Below the pieces are notes generated by a model. It was not told where the DNA came from. It searched no databases and was given only the letters and a program-made list of their open reading frames with translations. Of a DNA stretch of 64,000 nt, positions 28,103 to 37,018 are shown piece by piece. This DNA is from Syntrophomonas sp. DTU018 (GTDB taxonomy: Bacteria; Bacillota; Syntrophomonadia; Syntrophomonadales; Syntrophomonadaceae): contig LFSR01000037.1 in the NCBI GenBank assembly GCA_001513155.1, positions 1 to 64,000 on the forward strand, given 5' to 3'. Positions within the stretch are counted from its first letter, which is position 1. Each line of letters begins with the position of its first letter. The position numbers were made by a program, and so were the translations under genes.

Positions 28103-28256
28103 GAGACTGTCGAAAAAGGCTATGATAAGAGATCGCCACGTCGCTGCGCTCCTCGCGATGACATAACCAAAAGCCCATCATTTGTGTCATTGCGAGGCAC
28201 GGAGTGCCGTGGCAATCTCGAACGTCCAACTATTAATAAGCTTTATTGACACGCTG
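28103..28256. mobile_element. Small non-autonomous element, copy A, inserted behind the pyrG terminator stem
   Basis: A 154-bp element running from GAGACTGTCGAAAAAGGC to AAGCTTTATTGACACGCTG. The ends are imperfect inverted repeats (the right end reversed reads CAGCGTGTCAATAAAGCTT). Inside are two palindromic modules, one inverted (28131-28163) and one direct (28185-28219). The flanks 28073-28102 and 28257-28286 are a 30-bp direct repeat, 29 of 30 identical, that contains the whole terminator hairpin. No protein is encoded. Confidence 0.75.
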
Positions 28257-28257
28257 A

Positions 28258-28285
28258 GGGCAGTATCCGTACCTGGATACTGCCC
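28258..28285 (-). terminator. Right copy of the duplicated hairpin, likely terminator of the CoA-transferase gene
   Basis: The same 11-bp stem as at 28074-28101 lies 13 bases beyond the stop of the leftward CoA-transferase gene. Each of the two convergent genes thus keeps one copy of what was probably a single shared bidirectional terminator. Confidence 0.75.
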
Positions 28286-28298
28286 AATCCTTTTCTGT

Positions 28299-29666
28299 TT
28301 AGAAAGGTATGCGGTTGGTCCGGGACCAGATTTTCATTTCCTTGGCTGCTTGGATCAGATCCTCCCGGAAGTCGGGATGAGCCAGATTAATCAGGGCTTC
28401 TGCTCGTCCCCAGGTTGACAGTGCCTTCAGATTGGCCTTGCCGTATTCGGTTACCACCCAGTGTACCACGGTACGGGGCACGGTAACCACTGCCCCCGGA
28501 GTCAGCATAGGACGAATGCGGGAATGGATTTTGCCTTCTTTGTCCTTATAGGTGGAGTTGAAGGCCAGGAAAGCTTTCCCGCCTTTGGAGTGGAAGGCCC
28601 CGATGACAAAGTCCAGCTGCCCGCCAGTTCCCGAGATTTGCCTGAGTCCCGAGGTCTCGGAGCACACCTGGGAGAGCAGGTCTATTTCCAGAATGTTGTT
28701 AATGGCCACCACATTGTCGTGCATGGCTATCCGGTAGGGATCATTGGTGTAATTTACCGTACAGGAGGCTACCCGGGGATTGCCGTCCAGGAAATCATAG
28801 GTTTCCTGGGTACCCAGGCAGAAGGAGTAGGTGCTCTTGTTTATATCATAAGCTTTTTTGGCGTTGGTTATTTTGCCGGCCTCGTACATTTTGACAAAGG
28901 CATCACAGAACATTTCACTTTGAATACCCAGATCTTTCAAGTCTGATTCAGCCAGCAGGTTGCCGATAAGGTTTGGCAGAGCGCCTATACCCAGCTGAAC
29001 CATGGCTCCGTCCCCAATTTCTTCCATGATATATTCGGCAATTTTCCGATCTGCCTCGGAAGGCTCTGCAGGCGGCGGGGTAGTGAAGATGGGAGTGTTT
29101 GATCCTTCAATAATATAATCAATTTCACTGATATGTACATATTCGTCACAACCGCCCAAGCATAGGGGCATGTTTTCATTTACTTCCACAATGGCTATTT
29201 TGGCATTCAAAGCCAAGCCGCGATTATGGGAGTTGCCCAGTCCGAAGTTGAAGCAGCCATGTTTATCCATCGGTGTTACCTGTGCAACCCATACGTCAGG
29301 CCATAAGTGGGCGAAATCGGGGTTGTAAGCTAACAAAGTGGCTTCATGATAATTGAAGGGATTATGAGTGGCCAGACCCATATCGCAGGCCTTGCGGTCC
29401 AATAAAGTGAAATACCAGCTGAAATATTGGAAGGTCTTCTGCTCGGGATCGTTTTTAATAACTTCGGGAATAGGCAAAATGGTTCCCGTACCGCGGATGG
29501 ATACGTTTTCCAAGCCATCCCCAGCCCTCTTGCCCAGAGCAGCATCAAAATCAACTGGCTTGGTGGCGAACATGCCGTAGTCAATAATTGAGTTTGATTG
29601 CACCAGCTGGGCTGCCTTTTCCGCAGTAATTAACTTGCTTTTGTATTCCTCCAGATAAGTTCTCAA
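28299..29666 (-). CDS. Acetyl-CoA hydrolase/acetate or butyrate CoA-transferase family protein
   Basis: A 455-aa two-domain CoA-transferase of the acetyl-CoA hydrolase/4-hydroxybutyrate CoA-transferase family. The catalytic Glu region is [18 protein letters not shown] and the glycine-rich CoA motif is [14 protein letters not shown]. Members move CoA between acetate, butyrate, 4-hydroxybutyrate and similar acids; in butyrate-oxidising or butyrate-forming anaerobes they activate or release the acid. The TTG at 29666 has AAGGGGGGG just upstream; a TTG 33 bases earlier does not. It is transcribed alone, opposite to its neighbours. Exact acyl specificity cannot be read from the sequence. Confidence 0.9.
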   Translation of the reverse strand: MRTYLEEYKSKLITAEKAAQLVQSNSIIDYGMFATKPVDFDAALGKRAGDGLENVSIRGTGTILPIPEVIKNDPEQKTFQYFSWYFTLLDRKACDMGLATHNPFNYHEATLLAYNPDFAHLWPDVWVAQVTPMDKHGCFNFGLGNSHNRGLALNAKIAIVEVNENMPLCLGGCDEYVHISEIDYIIEGSNTPIFTTPPPAEPSEADRKIAEYIMEEIGDGAMVQLGIGALPNLIGNLLAESDLKDLGIQSEMFCDAFVKMYEAGKITNAKKAYDINKSTYSFCLGTQETYDFLDGNPRVASCTVNYTNDPYRIAMHDNVVAINNILEIDLLSQVCSETSGLRQISGTGGQLDFVIGAFHSKGGKAFLAFNSTYKDKEGKIHSRIRPMLTPGAVVTVPRTVVHWVVTEYGKANLKALSTWGRAEALINLAHPDFREDLIQAAKEMKIWSRTNRIPF

Positions 29667-29779
29667 AATTAACCCCCCCTTAGACTTGCCTTGCCCCAAG
29701 TTGTAGCAAATTTTTGACTACAGCTTGTCTTTGCATATATTAGAATATTCGTACAAAAAACGTATAATCCTTTCACGTA

Positions 29780-29785
29780 ATTATA
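29780..29785 (-). promoter_or_regulatory. Candidate -10 box for the CoA-transferase gene
   Basis: On the minus strand a perfect TATAAT lies 114 bases before the TTG start in an AT-rich divergent promoter region (29700-29977). The best -35 candidates (TTGTTA at 19 bases, TTAATA at 16) are weak. Confidence 0.3.
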
Positions 29786-29858
29786 TTCGGAAAATTGAGA
29801 ATATTAACAACACGTTTTGCGTAATTGGGCGGGAGTCAATTTACCATATCCAGGCAGT

Positions 29859-29864
29859 TATAAT
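29859..29864 (+). promoter_or_regulatory. Candidate -10 box for the femX-alr-sppA cluster
   Basis: A perfect TATAAT lies about 114 bases before the FemX start, in the divergent region shared with the CoA-transferase. The -35 17 bases upstream (TCAATT) is poor. Confidence 0.3.
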
Positions 29865-29977
29865 TTGAGGAATAATTTTCTATGGAGCAGGCATTTGCCA
29901 GGCTGGTGACGAAAGAATCATGAACAAGAGGGAAATAGGCGATACTAGCAGATAAAAACCTGACAAAGGAGACTGTC

Positions 29978-31048
29978 ATGTTTACTACCCGCATTATCGA
30001 TAAGAATGAAAAGGACCGTTATAACCGCTTTGTAGCTACACATCCCAAAGGCCACTTTTTGCAGTTGTGGGAATGGGGACAGGTTAAAGAAGGCATGGGA
30101 TGGGAGAAATTGCCTCTGGTTCTGGAGGAAGACGGGGAAATTCGAGCTTCTCTCTTGATTTTAAAACGTCCTTTGCCGGTACCAGGTTTGAAAAAGTGTA
30201 TCTTTTACTCTCCTCGCGGACCTGTGGTGGACCCGGAAAGTGAAGAGCTGTGCCGGGCTTTGTTTGCCGGTGCGGCTCGCGTGGCTAAGGACCACGGAGC
30301 CATCTTTTTGAAAATTGACCCGGACATAGATCATCGCCGTACAGAGTTTGGTGAAATCCTAAACCGGTGCGGTTTTCGCAAAAACGAAACAGGTTTAGAT
30401 TTTGAAGGAGTTCAGCCCCGCTTTGTCTTCCGGCTGGATATTACTCCTGAGGAAGCGGCTTTACTGGCCAATATGCACCAGAAATGGCGTTACAATATAC
30501 GCCTGGCTTCCCGCAAGGGGGTAGTTATTCGCCAGGCGGAAGGCAAGGAGGATCTGCGGACCTTTTACGATATTCTCCTGGAGACTGCCCGGCGGGACAA
30601 GTTTTTAATCCGGGGCTATGAGTACTTTGAATGGATCTGGGATTATATGGTGCTCAACGGTTACGGCCAGGTTTTCCTGGCTGAATATGAGGGGCAGGCC
30701 ATCGCTGCTGCTCTGGCTATGATTCTGGGAGACAAGGCTTGGTACCTGTATGGAGCCTCCAGCAACGAACACCGCAATGTGATGCCCAACTACCTGATCC
30801 AGTGGGAAATGATCCGCTGGGCCAAACAGCAGGGATGTACTCTTTATGATTTCCGCGGGGTTTCCGGGGACCTGGATGAAAACAATCCCCTGTATGGTTT
30901 GTACCGGTTCAAAAAGGGATTCGGCGGGGAGTTTACGGAGTTTATCGGGGAGTATGACCAGGTTTATTCCCGTTTCTTCTACTGGTTGTGGTCCCGGGTA
31001 CTGCCCATATATATGAAACTGCGACACAGAAAAGGAGCCGGTGATTAA
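29978..31048 (+). CDS. FemX/FemAB-type aminoacyltransferase
   Basis: A 356-aa protein with the double GNAT-like fold of FemABX enzymes, which add amino acids from aminoacyl-tRNA to the peptidoglycan stem peptide. Recognisable parts are HFLQLWEWGQVKEGMGW at the N-terminus, KWRYNIRLASRKGV in the middle, and WYLYGASSNEHRNVMPNYL with LYDFRGVSGDLDENNPLYGL and FKKGFGGEFTEFIGEYDQVY at the C-terminus. ATG with AAAGGAG. The stop is adjacent to the start of the alanine racemase gene, linking cross-bridge synthesis with D-alanine supply; which amino acid is added is unknown. Confidence 0.88.
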   Translation: MFTTRIIDKNEKDRYNRFVATHPKGHFLQLWEWGQVKEGMGWEKLPLVLEEDGEIRASLLILKRPLPVPGLKKCIFYSPRGPVVDPESEELCRALFAGAARVAKDHGAIFLKIDPDIDHRRTEFGEILNRCGFRKNETGLDFEGVQPRFVFRLDITPEEAALLANMHQKWRYNIRLASRKGVVIRQAEGKEDLRTFYDILLETARRDKFLIRGYEYFEWIWDYMVLNGYGQVFLAEYEGQAIAAALAMILGDKAWYLYGASSNEHRNVMPNYLIQWEMIRWAKQQGCTLYDFRGVSGDLDENNPLYGLYRFKKGFGGEFTEFIGEYDQVYSRFFYWLWSRVLPIYMKLRHRKGAGD

Positions 31049-32257
31049 ATGATCGCATATGGCTGGGCGGATAAATGGATTGAAATCGATGTGGATGATA
31101 TCCGCTGGAACTTGGAACAGGTTCGCTCCTGCCTGCAGGAGGGGGTCCGGTTAATTGCGGTAGTAAAAGCTAATGCTTATGGACATGGAGCCCAGGAAGT
31201 AGCCCGTATTCTTTACCAGCAGGGAGTTGACTTTTTTGCGGTAAGTTATCTTAAGGAAGCTCTGGATTTAAGGCGCAGCGGCCTGCGGGGCAGTATCTTG
31301 CTGCTGACCCCCTTGATTAATGAAGATCAAGTGCTGGAAGCAGTAGAGAACCATCTTACCCTGACTATAACTTCCTTGCCGGAAGCGGAAATAGTTGACA
31401 AGGTAACCCGCCTGACCAGGCGTATGGCTGCAGTTCATCTTAAAGTTGACACAGGTCTGGGCCGTTTCGGCATGAACCTGGAACAGACCTTGCAATGTTG
31501 TGAGTTATTAAAACAGAATTCTCACATATACATTGAAGGAATATATACTCATATGGCCGAAGGCGCTGCCCGCAGCACCCGCTATACCCAAAACCAGTTT
31601 AATCAATTTATGAAAGTGGTTAACGGGCTTATGGAACGGGGTTATATTTTTCCCATCCGCCACTGTGCTAACAGTGCGGTACTGCTTAATTATCCCCATA
31701 TGCAGCTGGATGCAGTAAGAGTCGGCACCCTTATTTCCGGGCAGCATCCGGCGGGAAAAATCAGACACCGCCTGGAATTGCGGGATCCCTATCACTTCAA
31801 GTGCCGGATAATATCGGTACGGCACCTGCCCAAAGGCAGTTATCTCGGATATAACCGTACCTATCGCTTGAAGAATCCGGCTCAAGTCGCGGTCCTTCCC
31901 GTAGGATACCACGATGGGCTGGCCCTGGCAGTGGATAACCCGCCGTCGGGGTTAATAGATCTGCTTAAAATCCTGGCCAAGACAGTACTCAGATATTTTC
32001 ATTTTCCCCGCCTGCAGATGAAAGTGGCGTATAAGGGGCATCTCTATCCTGTCCGGGGCAAGGTGTTTATGCAGATGTGCCTGGTGGAAATGCCAGCGGA
32101 TTTGGAAGTCCAGGTGGGAGATGAAGTGGAAGTACCCATCCGAAAAACCCTGGCTTTGGGCAGTGTTATGCGCCTGTATGTACGGGAAGGGAAAGCAGGC
32201 AAGATGGATAACGATGAGTATGTATCCTATGTTATAGAGGAGGATTTTCATGAATAA
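31049..32257 (+). CDS. alr: Alanine racemase, divergent
   Basis: A 402-aa PLP enzyme with the alanine racemase barrel: VVKANAYGHGAQEVA (PLP lysine), KVDTGLGRFGMN, GIYTHMAEG, and VRVGTLISG. The second-subunit motifs are divergent: LGYNRTYRL instead of SYGRTY, VGYHDGL, and MQMCLVEMP where most enzymes have CMDQ. It is longer than typical Alr, with an insert around residues 290-330. It follows the FemX gene without a gap and overlaps sppA by 8 bases. Either a true alanine racemase for wall synthesis or a related amino acid racemase. Confidence 0.82.
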   Translation: MIAYGWADKWIEIDVDDIRWNLEQVRSCLQEGVRLIAVVKANAYGHGAQEVARILYQQGVDFFAVSYLKEALDLRRSGLRGSILLLTPLINEDQVLEAVENHLTLTITSLPEAEIVDKVTRLTRRMAAVHLKVDTGLGRFGMNLEQTLQCCELLKQNSHIYIEGIYTHMAEGAARSTRYTQNQFNQFMKVVNGLMERGYIFPIRHCANSAVLLNYPHMQLDAVRVGTLISGQHPAGKIRHRLELRDPYHFKCRIISVRHLPKGSYLGYNRTYRLKNPAQVAVLPVGYHDGLALAVDNPPSGLIDLLKILAKTVLRYFHFPRLQMKVAYKGHLYPVRGKVFMQMCLVEMPADLEVQVGDEVEVPIRKTLALGSVMRLYVREGKAGKMDNDEYVSYVIEEDFHE

Positions 32258-33155
32258 AAAGCTGGTGGTGGGTGTACTGGTATTATTTTTAGCCGTTATG
32301 ACCATAGTGTCCCTGTGGGGAATAACTAACGCCGGTGGCAGGGGAAAACTGGCAGGCGGTTCGGCAATCGGAGTCATAGAGATAAACGGTGTGATAAGCG
32401 GTGAAACCGGCGGAGGGTTGTTAAGCGGCTATTCAGCCAATGCCATGGATATTATGGAGAGTATTCGCCAGGCCAGGGAAAGGGAAGACATCAAAGCCGT
32501 GGTTTTGCGCATCGATAGTCCCGGAGGCAGTGCGGTGGCCTCCCAGGAGATTGCTTTGGAATTGGATCGCCTGCGCCAGGAGGGCAAAAAGGTGATTACT
32601 TCCATGGGCGATATGTGTACTTCCGGCGGTTACTGGATTGCCTGCAGCAGCGACTATATCATGGCCAATGGGGCAACCTTGACCGGCAGTATCGGCGTTA
32701 TTATGCAGTTAAGCAATTTGGAAGGCCTGTACGAAAAGGTGGGGATTAAGGAAGAAGTTATTAAAAGCGGCAAGCACAAGGATATGGGATCTGCCACCCG
32801 CACCCTTACCGAAGAAGAACGGCGCTTGCTGGAGGACATCGTAGGCGATTCATATGACCAGTTCCTGGATCAGGTACTGAAAGGCCGCTCCGGCAAAATT
32901 AGCCGGGAAAAACTGCTGGAAGTAGCAGATGGGCGCATTATTTCCGGCCGGCAGGCTTTGGAACTGGGCCTGGTAGATGGTATCGGCAATTATTATGATG
33001 CCTTGGACAAAGCCCGCGAGACAGCTGGGTTACCGGAAGACAGCCCCGTCGAAATACTGAATGGAATTGACTTCTGGAAAAGCCTGGGTCTTAGTGTACT
33101 GGGTGAGCTGTCAGAACAGGTACAGGGCCGGTTTATAGAGCTGCGGTACCAGTAA
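32250..33155 (+). CDS. sppA: Signal peptide peptidase SppA
   Basis: A 301-aa membrane-bound serine protease of the ClpP-like fold that degrades released signal peptides. An N-terminal transmembrane segment (residues 4-26) is followed by VVLRIDSPGGSAVASQEI, the nucleophile Ser in CTSGGYWIACSS, SGSIGV-like TLTGSIGVIMQL, and the general-base Lys in IKSGKHKDMGS. Length fits the short, single-domain form of Firmicutes. The ATG is within the end of alr behind GGAGG, so translation is coupled. Confidence 0.93.
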   Translation: MNKKLVVGVLVLFLAVMTIVSLWGITNAGGRGKLAGGSAIGVIEINGVISGETGGGLLSGYSANAMDIMESIRQAREREDIKAVVLRIDSPGGSAVASQEIALELDRLRQEGKKVITSMGDMCTSGGYWIACSSDYIMANGATLTGSIGVIMQLSNLEGLYEKVGIKEEVIKSGKHKDMGSATRTLTEEERRLLEDIVGDSYDQFLDQVLKGRSGKISREKLLEVADGRIISGRQALELGLVDGIGNYYDALDKARETAGLPEDSPVEILNGIDFWKSLGLSVLGELSEQVQGRFIELRYQ

Positions 33156-33173
33156 AGATAGGGAGGAGTTTGT

Positions 33174-33749
33174 TTGTCTTTTACGGAATCTATCTATGGG
33201 GTTCTATTCGAACCGGCAGCAACTCTGCGGGATTTAGCGGAAAACAAACCCTACGGCAGGGCTCTGCTGATATTTTTAGCCGTAACCCTGCTGAGCCTTA
33301 TTTTTGAGCAGGCTCTAATGGTTTACAATGACAGTGAAACTCTAAAAATTCTTCCTGCCAATGCGGTATGGATGTTTAACATCCTGGGGGCACTCCTGTC
33401 AGTCCTGCTGCTGCTGGTAATAAGCGGGCTGTTGTCGTTAATCAGTGAGATAATTTACGGAAAATTCAATGCCGGCGGGATAATGGTAGCCTTATGCTAT
33501 GCATCAATACCCGGTATTTTAGGACCTCCGGTTCATTATGCCCTGTCCTTGGCGGGGGTGGAATGGCTGGGGGCGATACTGGCTTTGCTGGTCATGGTGT
33601 GGGTTCTGGTACTACAGGTAATTGCCGTGCGGGAATCCCTGCAGGTTACCACTGGCCAGGCAATTTTGATCCTGGTACTGCCGGGCCTGTTTTCCCTGAT
33701 ATTACTTACAGCTTTGGTAGTAACAGTTTTATTGGGTGTGAATATTTAA
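33174..33749 (+). CDS. Yip1-domain integral membrane protein
   Basis: A 191-aa protein with about five hydrophobic helices, beginning MSFTESIYGVLFEPAATLRD, the usual N-terminus of bacterial Yip1-domain proteins. TTG start 5 bases after GGGAGGAG. It follows sppA by 18 bases and probably is the last gene of that unit. Function in bacteria is not established. Confidence 0.75.
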   Translation: MSFTESIYGVLFEPAATLRDLAENKPYGRALLIFLAVTLLSLIFEQALMVYNDSETLKILPANAVWMFNILGALLSVLLLLVISGLLSLISEIIYGKFNAGGIMVALCYASIPGILGPPVHYALSLAGVEWLGAILALLVMVWVLVLQVIAVRESLQVTTGQAILILVLPGLFSLILLTALVVTVLLGVNI

Positions 33750-33769
33750 CCAGAATTTTCCTGAAGAAA

Positions 33770-33799
33770 GCAGGATAAGCTTTCTCTTCTGCCGAATTG
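33770..33799 (+). promoter_or_regulatory. Sigma-H type promoter upstream of spo0F
   Basis: GCAGGATAA (33770-33778), 12 bases, then GCCGAATTG (33791-33799) matches the Bacillus sigma-H consensus RnAGGAwwW - 11-12 bases - RnnGAATww at every specified position except the last w. It lies 36 bases before the spo0F ATG. An overlapping TATAAT at 33802-33807 could be a separate sigma-A site. Confidence 0.7.
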
Positions 33800-33834
33800 G
33801 GTATAATGGGAAATTGATCCCGGGGGGAGATTGT

Positions 33835-34206
33835 ATGCCTAACAAAATTCTTATTGTTGATGATCAAAAAGGAGTAAGGCGTCTTCTGGAGGAATTATTT
33901 AAGAAGGAAGGATGGAGCGTATATATTGCCGCAGACGGTCTGGAGGCCATCAGCATGGTGAAAGAAGCCATTCCTGATATTGTGCTGATGGACATGAAAA
34001 TGCCTAACATGAACGGACTGGAATCTTCAGCAGTAATTCTCAAGGAATTCCCGGACATGATAATAATAATGATGACTGCCTATGGGGAAATGGATGTGGT
34101 TAAAAAGGCCCTGGAGGTGGGGGTAAAACGGTGCATAACCAAGCCTTTCGACATTTTGAGCATGCGGGATCTGGTAAATGAATTAGTTTTGGAGAAGGTA
34201 TCGTAA
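33835..34206 (+). CDS. spo0F: Sporulation phosphorelay response regulator Spo0F
   Basis: A 123-aa stand-alone receiver domain. The acidic pair is in LIVDDQKGVRRLL, the phosphoacceptor Asp in VLMDMKMPNMNGLE, the conserved Thr in IMMTAYGEMDVV, and the Lys in ITKPFDI. It would pass phosphate from sensor kinases to Spo0B and Spo0A to begin sporulation. The ATG at 33835 follows GGGGGGAG; a TTG 21 bases earlier is less likely. The neighbours fba, fsa and glpX match the Bacillus spo0F region, and a sigma-H promoter is present, which supports Spo0F over a generic regulator. Confidence 0.9.
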   Translation: MPNKILIVDDQKGVRRLLEELFKKEGWSVYIAADGLEAISMVKEAIPDIVLMDMKMPNMNGLESSAVILKEFPDMIIIMMTAYGEMDVVKKALEVGVKRCITKPFDILSMRDLVNELVLEKVS

Positions 34207-34227
34207 AAATACAAAGAGGTGAGAAAT

Positions 34228-35082
34228 ATGCCATTGGTTTCTGTTCACGAACTACTATCGAAGGCTGAACAAAAAGGCTATGCGGTGGGGGCATTCAATG
34301 CCAACAACATGGAGATTGTTCAGGCTATTGTCACCGCAGCGGAAGAGGAAAGGGCTCCGGTGATTATGCAGGCCAGCCAGGGTGCTATCAGCTACGCAGG
34401 CTTGGAGTATATCACCCAGATGGTAACCATTGCTGCCCGCCAGGCTACAGTTCCGGTAGCGCTGCACTTGGATCATGGTACCGGCTTTGATCAAGTAGTA
34501 CGCTGTATCCGCAGCGGTTTTACTTCTGTGATGTATGACGGCAGCAAGCACCCCCTGGAAGAAAATATTGCCGTAACCAAGCAGGTTATTGCCATGGCCC
34601 GGCCTGTTGGGGTATCGGTTGAGGCTGAACTGGGTAAAATAGGAGGGACGGAAGATAACGTTCATGTAGATGAGCGGGAAGCCATGTTTACCGATCCGGA
34701 AGAAGCCCGCTATTTTGTAGAGCAAACCGGCGTGGACTGCCTGGCTATAGCTATAGGCACAGCTCACGGCCGTTATAAGGGAGAACCCAAACTTGATTTT
34801 GACCGTCTGAAGAAAATCAGAGATCTGGTTAACATCCCTCTGGTTCTGCACGGGTCCTCCGGGGTGCCTGACGACGCCATCCGTCAAGCCATTCAGCTGG
34901 GGATTCGTAAAATCAACATCGACACTAATATCCGTGAAGCCTTTGTCAATGAAATGCGCCGTGTTATAGCCGAAAAGCCTGATGAAATTGACCCGCGCAA
35001 GATATTGGGACCTGCCCGCCAGGCTGCGGTAGAGATTATCCGGGAAAAGATCAGATTGTTTGGCAGTTCCGGTCAGGCTTAA
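34228..35082 (+). CDS. fba: Class II fructose-bisphosphate aldolase
   Basis: A 284-aa zinc-dependent aldolase of glycolysis and gluconeogenesis. Zinc and substrate motifs seen are HLDHGTGFDQVVRCI, SVMYDGSKHPLEEN, EAELGKIGGTEDN, IGTAHGRYKGEP, VLHGSSGVPD and KINIDTNIREAF. The ATG at 34228 is 8 bases after GAGGTG; the GTG 9 bases earlier is part of that site. It follows spo0F by 21 bases and precedes a transaldolase-like gene. Confidence 0.96.
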   Translation: MPLVSVHELLSKAEQKGYAVGAFNANNMEIVQAIVTAAEEERAPVIMQASQGAISYAGLEYITQMVTIAARQATVPVALHLDHGTGFDQVVRCIRSGFTSVMYDGSKHPLEENIAVTKQVIAMARPVGVSVEAELGKIGGTEDNVHVDEREAMFTDPEEARYFVEQTGVDCLAIAIGTAHGRYKGEPKLDFDRLKKIRDLVNIPLVLHGSSGVPDDAIRQAIQLGIRKINIDTNIREAFVNEMRRVIAEKPDEIDPRKILGPARQAAVEIIREKIRLFGSSGQA

Positions 35083-35133
35083 AAAATAATCTACCAGGCA
35101 GCTTGAGGGAGGGAATATAGGAGGGGTTTATCT

Positions 35134-35775
35134 TTGCGAATTTTTATAGACTCTGCTAATATAGATGAAGTAAGAGAGATAAACGAGATGGGATTTCTGG
35201 CTGGTGTAACCACCAACCCCACTCTGATAGCCAAGGAAAAAAGGGATTATAGAGAAGTTATTCAGGAAATATGCCAGATTGTAGATGGACCCATCAGTGC
35301 TGAAGTCATTTCTTTGGATTATGAGTCCATGGTCCGCGAGGGAGAAGAGCTAGCTGCTATCCATCCCAATGTCGTAATCAAAATCCCCCTTACCGAAGCG
35401 GGGCTGAAGGCCATAAGTTCCCTGAAGAAAAAAGGAATCCCTACTAACGCCACTCTGATATTCTCTGCCAATCAAGCCTTGTTGGCTGCTCGGGCAGGAG
35501 CGGCTTATGTTAGTCCTTTCTTAGGCCGAGTCGATGATTACGGTAATGACGGATTGACCCTTTTGCGTGACATTCTTACCATCTTTGATCAGTACATGTT
35601 GCAAACGGAGGTAATTGCTGCCAGCATCCGCCATCCCATGCATGTGATGCAGGCAGCCCTTCTGGGATCCCATATAGCTACTGTTCCTTACCAAGTTATT
35701 AAGCAAATGGTGAAGCACCCTCTCACCGATGCTGGAATCGAAAAGTTTTTGGCGGATTGGAGAAAGGCATTCTAG
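35134..35775 (+). CDS. fsa: Fructose-6-phosphate aldolase/small transaldolase
   Basis: A 213-aa protein of the short transaldolase family (TalC/FSA type) rather than the 320-aa classical form. Features: [15 protein letters not shown] at the N-terminus, [15 protein letters not shown], the Schiff-base Lys in [11 protein letters not shown], and [14 protein letters not shown]. It could act as a transaldolase in the pentose-phosphate pathway or cleave fructose 6-phosphate. TTG start with GGAGGGG 10 bases upstream. It lies between fba and glpX, as tal does in Bacillus. Confidence 0.92.
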   Translation: MRIFIDSANIDEVREINEMGFLAGVTTNPTLIAKEKRDYREVIQEICQIVDGPISAEVISLDYESMVREGEELAAIHPNVVIKIPLTEAGLKAISSLKKKGIPTNATLIFSANQALLAARAGAAYVSPFLGRVDDYGNDGLTLLRDILTIFDQYMLQTEVIAASIRHPMHVMQAALLGSHIATVPYQVIKQMVKHPLTDAGIEKFLADWRKAF

Positions 35776-35801
35776 CTTATAACACAGGGGAGGTCAATAA
35801 A

Positions 35802-36791
35802 TTGTTGGAACGGGAACTGGCGCTGGAATTCGCTCGGGTGACCGAAGCGGCAGCCTTGTCTGCAGCCTGCTGGGTAGGAAAAGGCAACAAGGAAGCCGCC
35901 GATGAAGCTGCGGTAACAGCTATGCGGGTTATGTTTGATACCGTATCAGTAGATGGTACGGTGGTTATTGGTGAGGGGGAGATGGATGAGGCCCCCATGT
36001 TGTATATCGGTGAAAAGGTAGGGAATGGTTCTGCCCCGGAAGTAGATATTGCCGTTGATCCCTTGGAAGGCACCAACATCGTAGCTAAAGGATTAACCGG
36101 AGCTATCGCAGTTCTGGCCGCTGCTCCGCGCTATTCATTATTGCATGCTCCCGATATGTATATGGACAAAATCGCCGTAGGCCCGGAATGCAAGGGGAGA
36201 GTGCACCTGGATGCCTCGGTTAAGGAGAATTTGCGGGAAGTAGCCCGGGCTCTGGACAAATTAATAAGTGAAGTTACGGTAGTGGTTTTGGACCGGCCGC
36301 GGCACCAGCAGCTGATAGAAGATATTCGCCGGGCGGGAGCACGTATAAAATTGATCAGCGATGGGGATGTTTCCCCTGGGGTGGCTGCAGCCTATGAAAA
36401 CTCCGGCGTCGACATTTTAATGGGAATCGGGGGTGCTCCGGAAGGAGTGATAACCGCTGCGGCTCTTAAATGTCTGGGAGGAGATTTTCAAGGGAGGCTG
36501 TGTCCGGAGGAGGACAGTGAAATACAGCGTTGTCATGAAATGGGCATTACCCAGGTGGACCGCCTGCTTACCCTGGATGAACTGGTGGCTTCCGATGATG
36601 TAATCTTTGTAGCTACGGGCATTACCGACTCTTTCCTGCTGAAAGGAGTCCGCTATAATAAACGCCGGGCGGTCACCCAGACCCTGGTTATGCGCAGTAC
36701 TTCCGGGACCATCAGGCACATCGAAGCCACGCATAATTTGGATAAGAAGCCTCTGTTTCGTGACCATCGTATTAAATTGCTCATAGAATAA
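35802..36791 (+). CDS. glpX: Fructose-1,6-bisphosphatase, class II (GlpX)
   Basis: A 329-aa phosphatase that releases phosphate from fructose 1,6-bisphosphate in gluconeogenesis. It shows VVIGEGEMDEAPMLYIGEKV (metal ligands) and DIAVDPLEGTNIVAKG, followed by GIGGAPEGVITAAALKCLGG, typical for GlpX. The frame is open from a TTG at 35757 inside fsa, but GGGGAGG sits 8 bases before TTG at 35802, and the protein then starts with the family-like LERELALEFARVTEAAA. Together with fba and fsa it forms a sugar-phosphate cluster. Confidence 0.94.
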   Translation: MLERELALEFARVTEAAALSAACWVGKGNKEAADEAAVTAMRVMFDTVSVDGTVVIGEGEMDEAPMLYIGEKVGNGSAPEVDIAVDPLEGTNIVAKGLTGAIAVLAAAPRYSLLHAPDMYMDKIAVGPECKGRVHLDASVKENLREVARALDKLISEVTVVVLDRPRHQQLIEDIRRAGARIKLISDGDVSPGVAAAYENSGVDILMGIGGAPEGVITAAALKCLGGDFQGRLCPEEDSEIQRCHEMGITQVDRLLTLDELVASDDVIFVATGITDSFLLKGVRYNKRRAVTQTLVMRSTSGTIRHIEATHNLDKKPLFRDHRIKLLIE

Positions 36792-37018
36792 GGGAGGAGT
36801 AGAGTATTCTCTTTGCAATCTGGCATAAACCAATCAAGCGGATAAGTTACTAGCCCTTGCCGTAAAGTTGTCAAAATAAGCTGCATCCTACCGGGCATCT
36901 CACCGCCAGGTTTGATAAACATGTTAATGCATCACACCCAATGATATCCACCTAATGTATAAACTTTACCGATTGACCCGAAATAACAACCCCAGAACCA
37001 TCTGGAAGGAGGACCATA

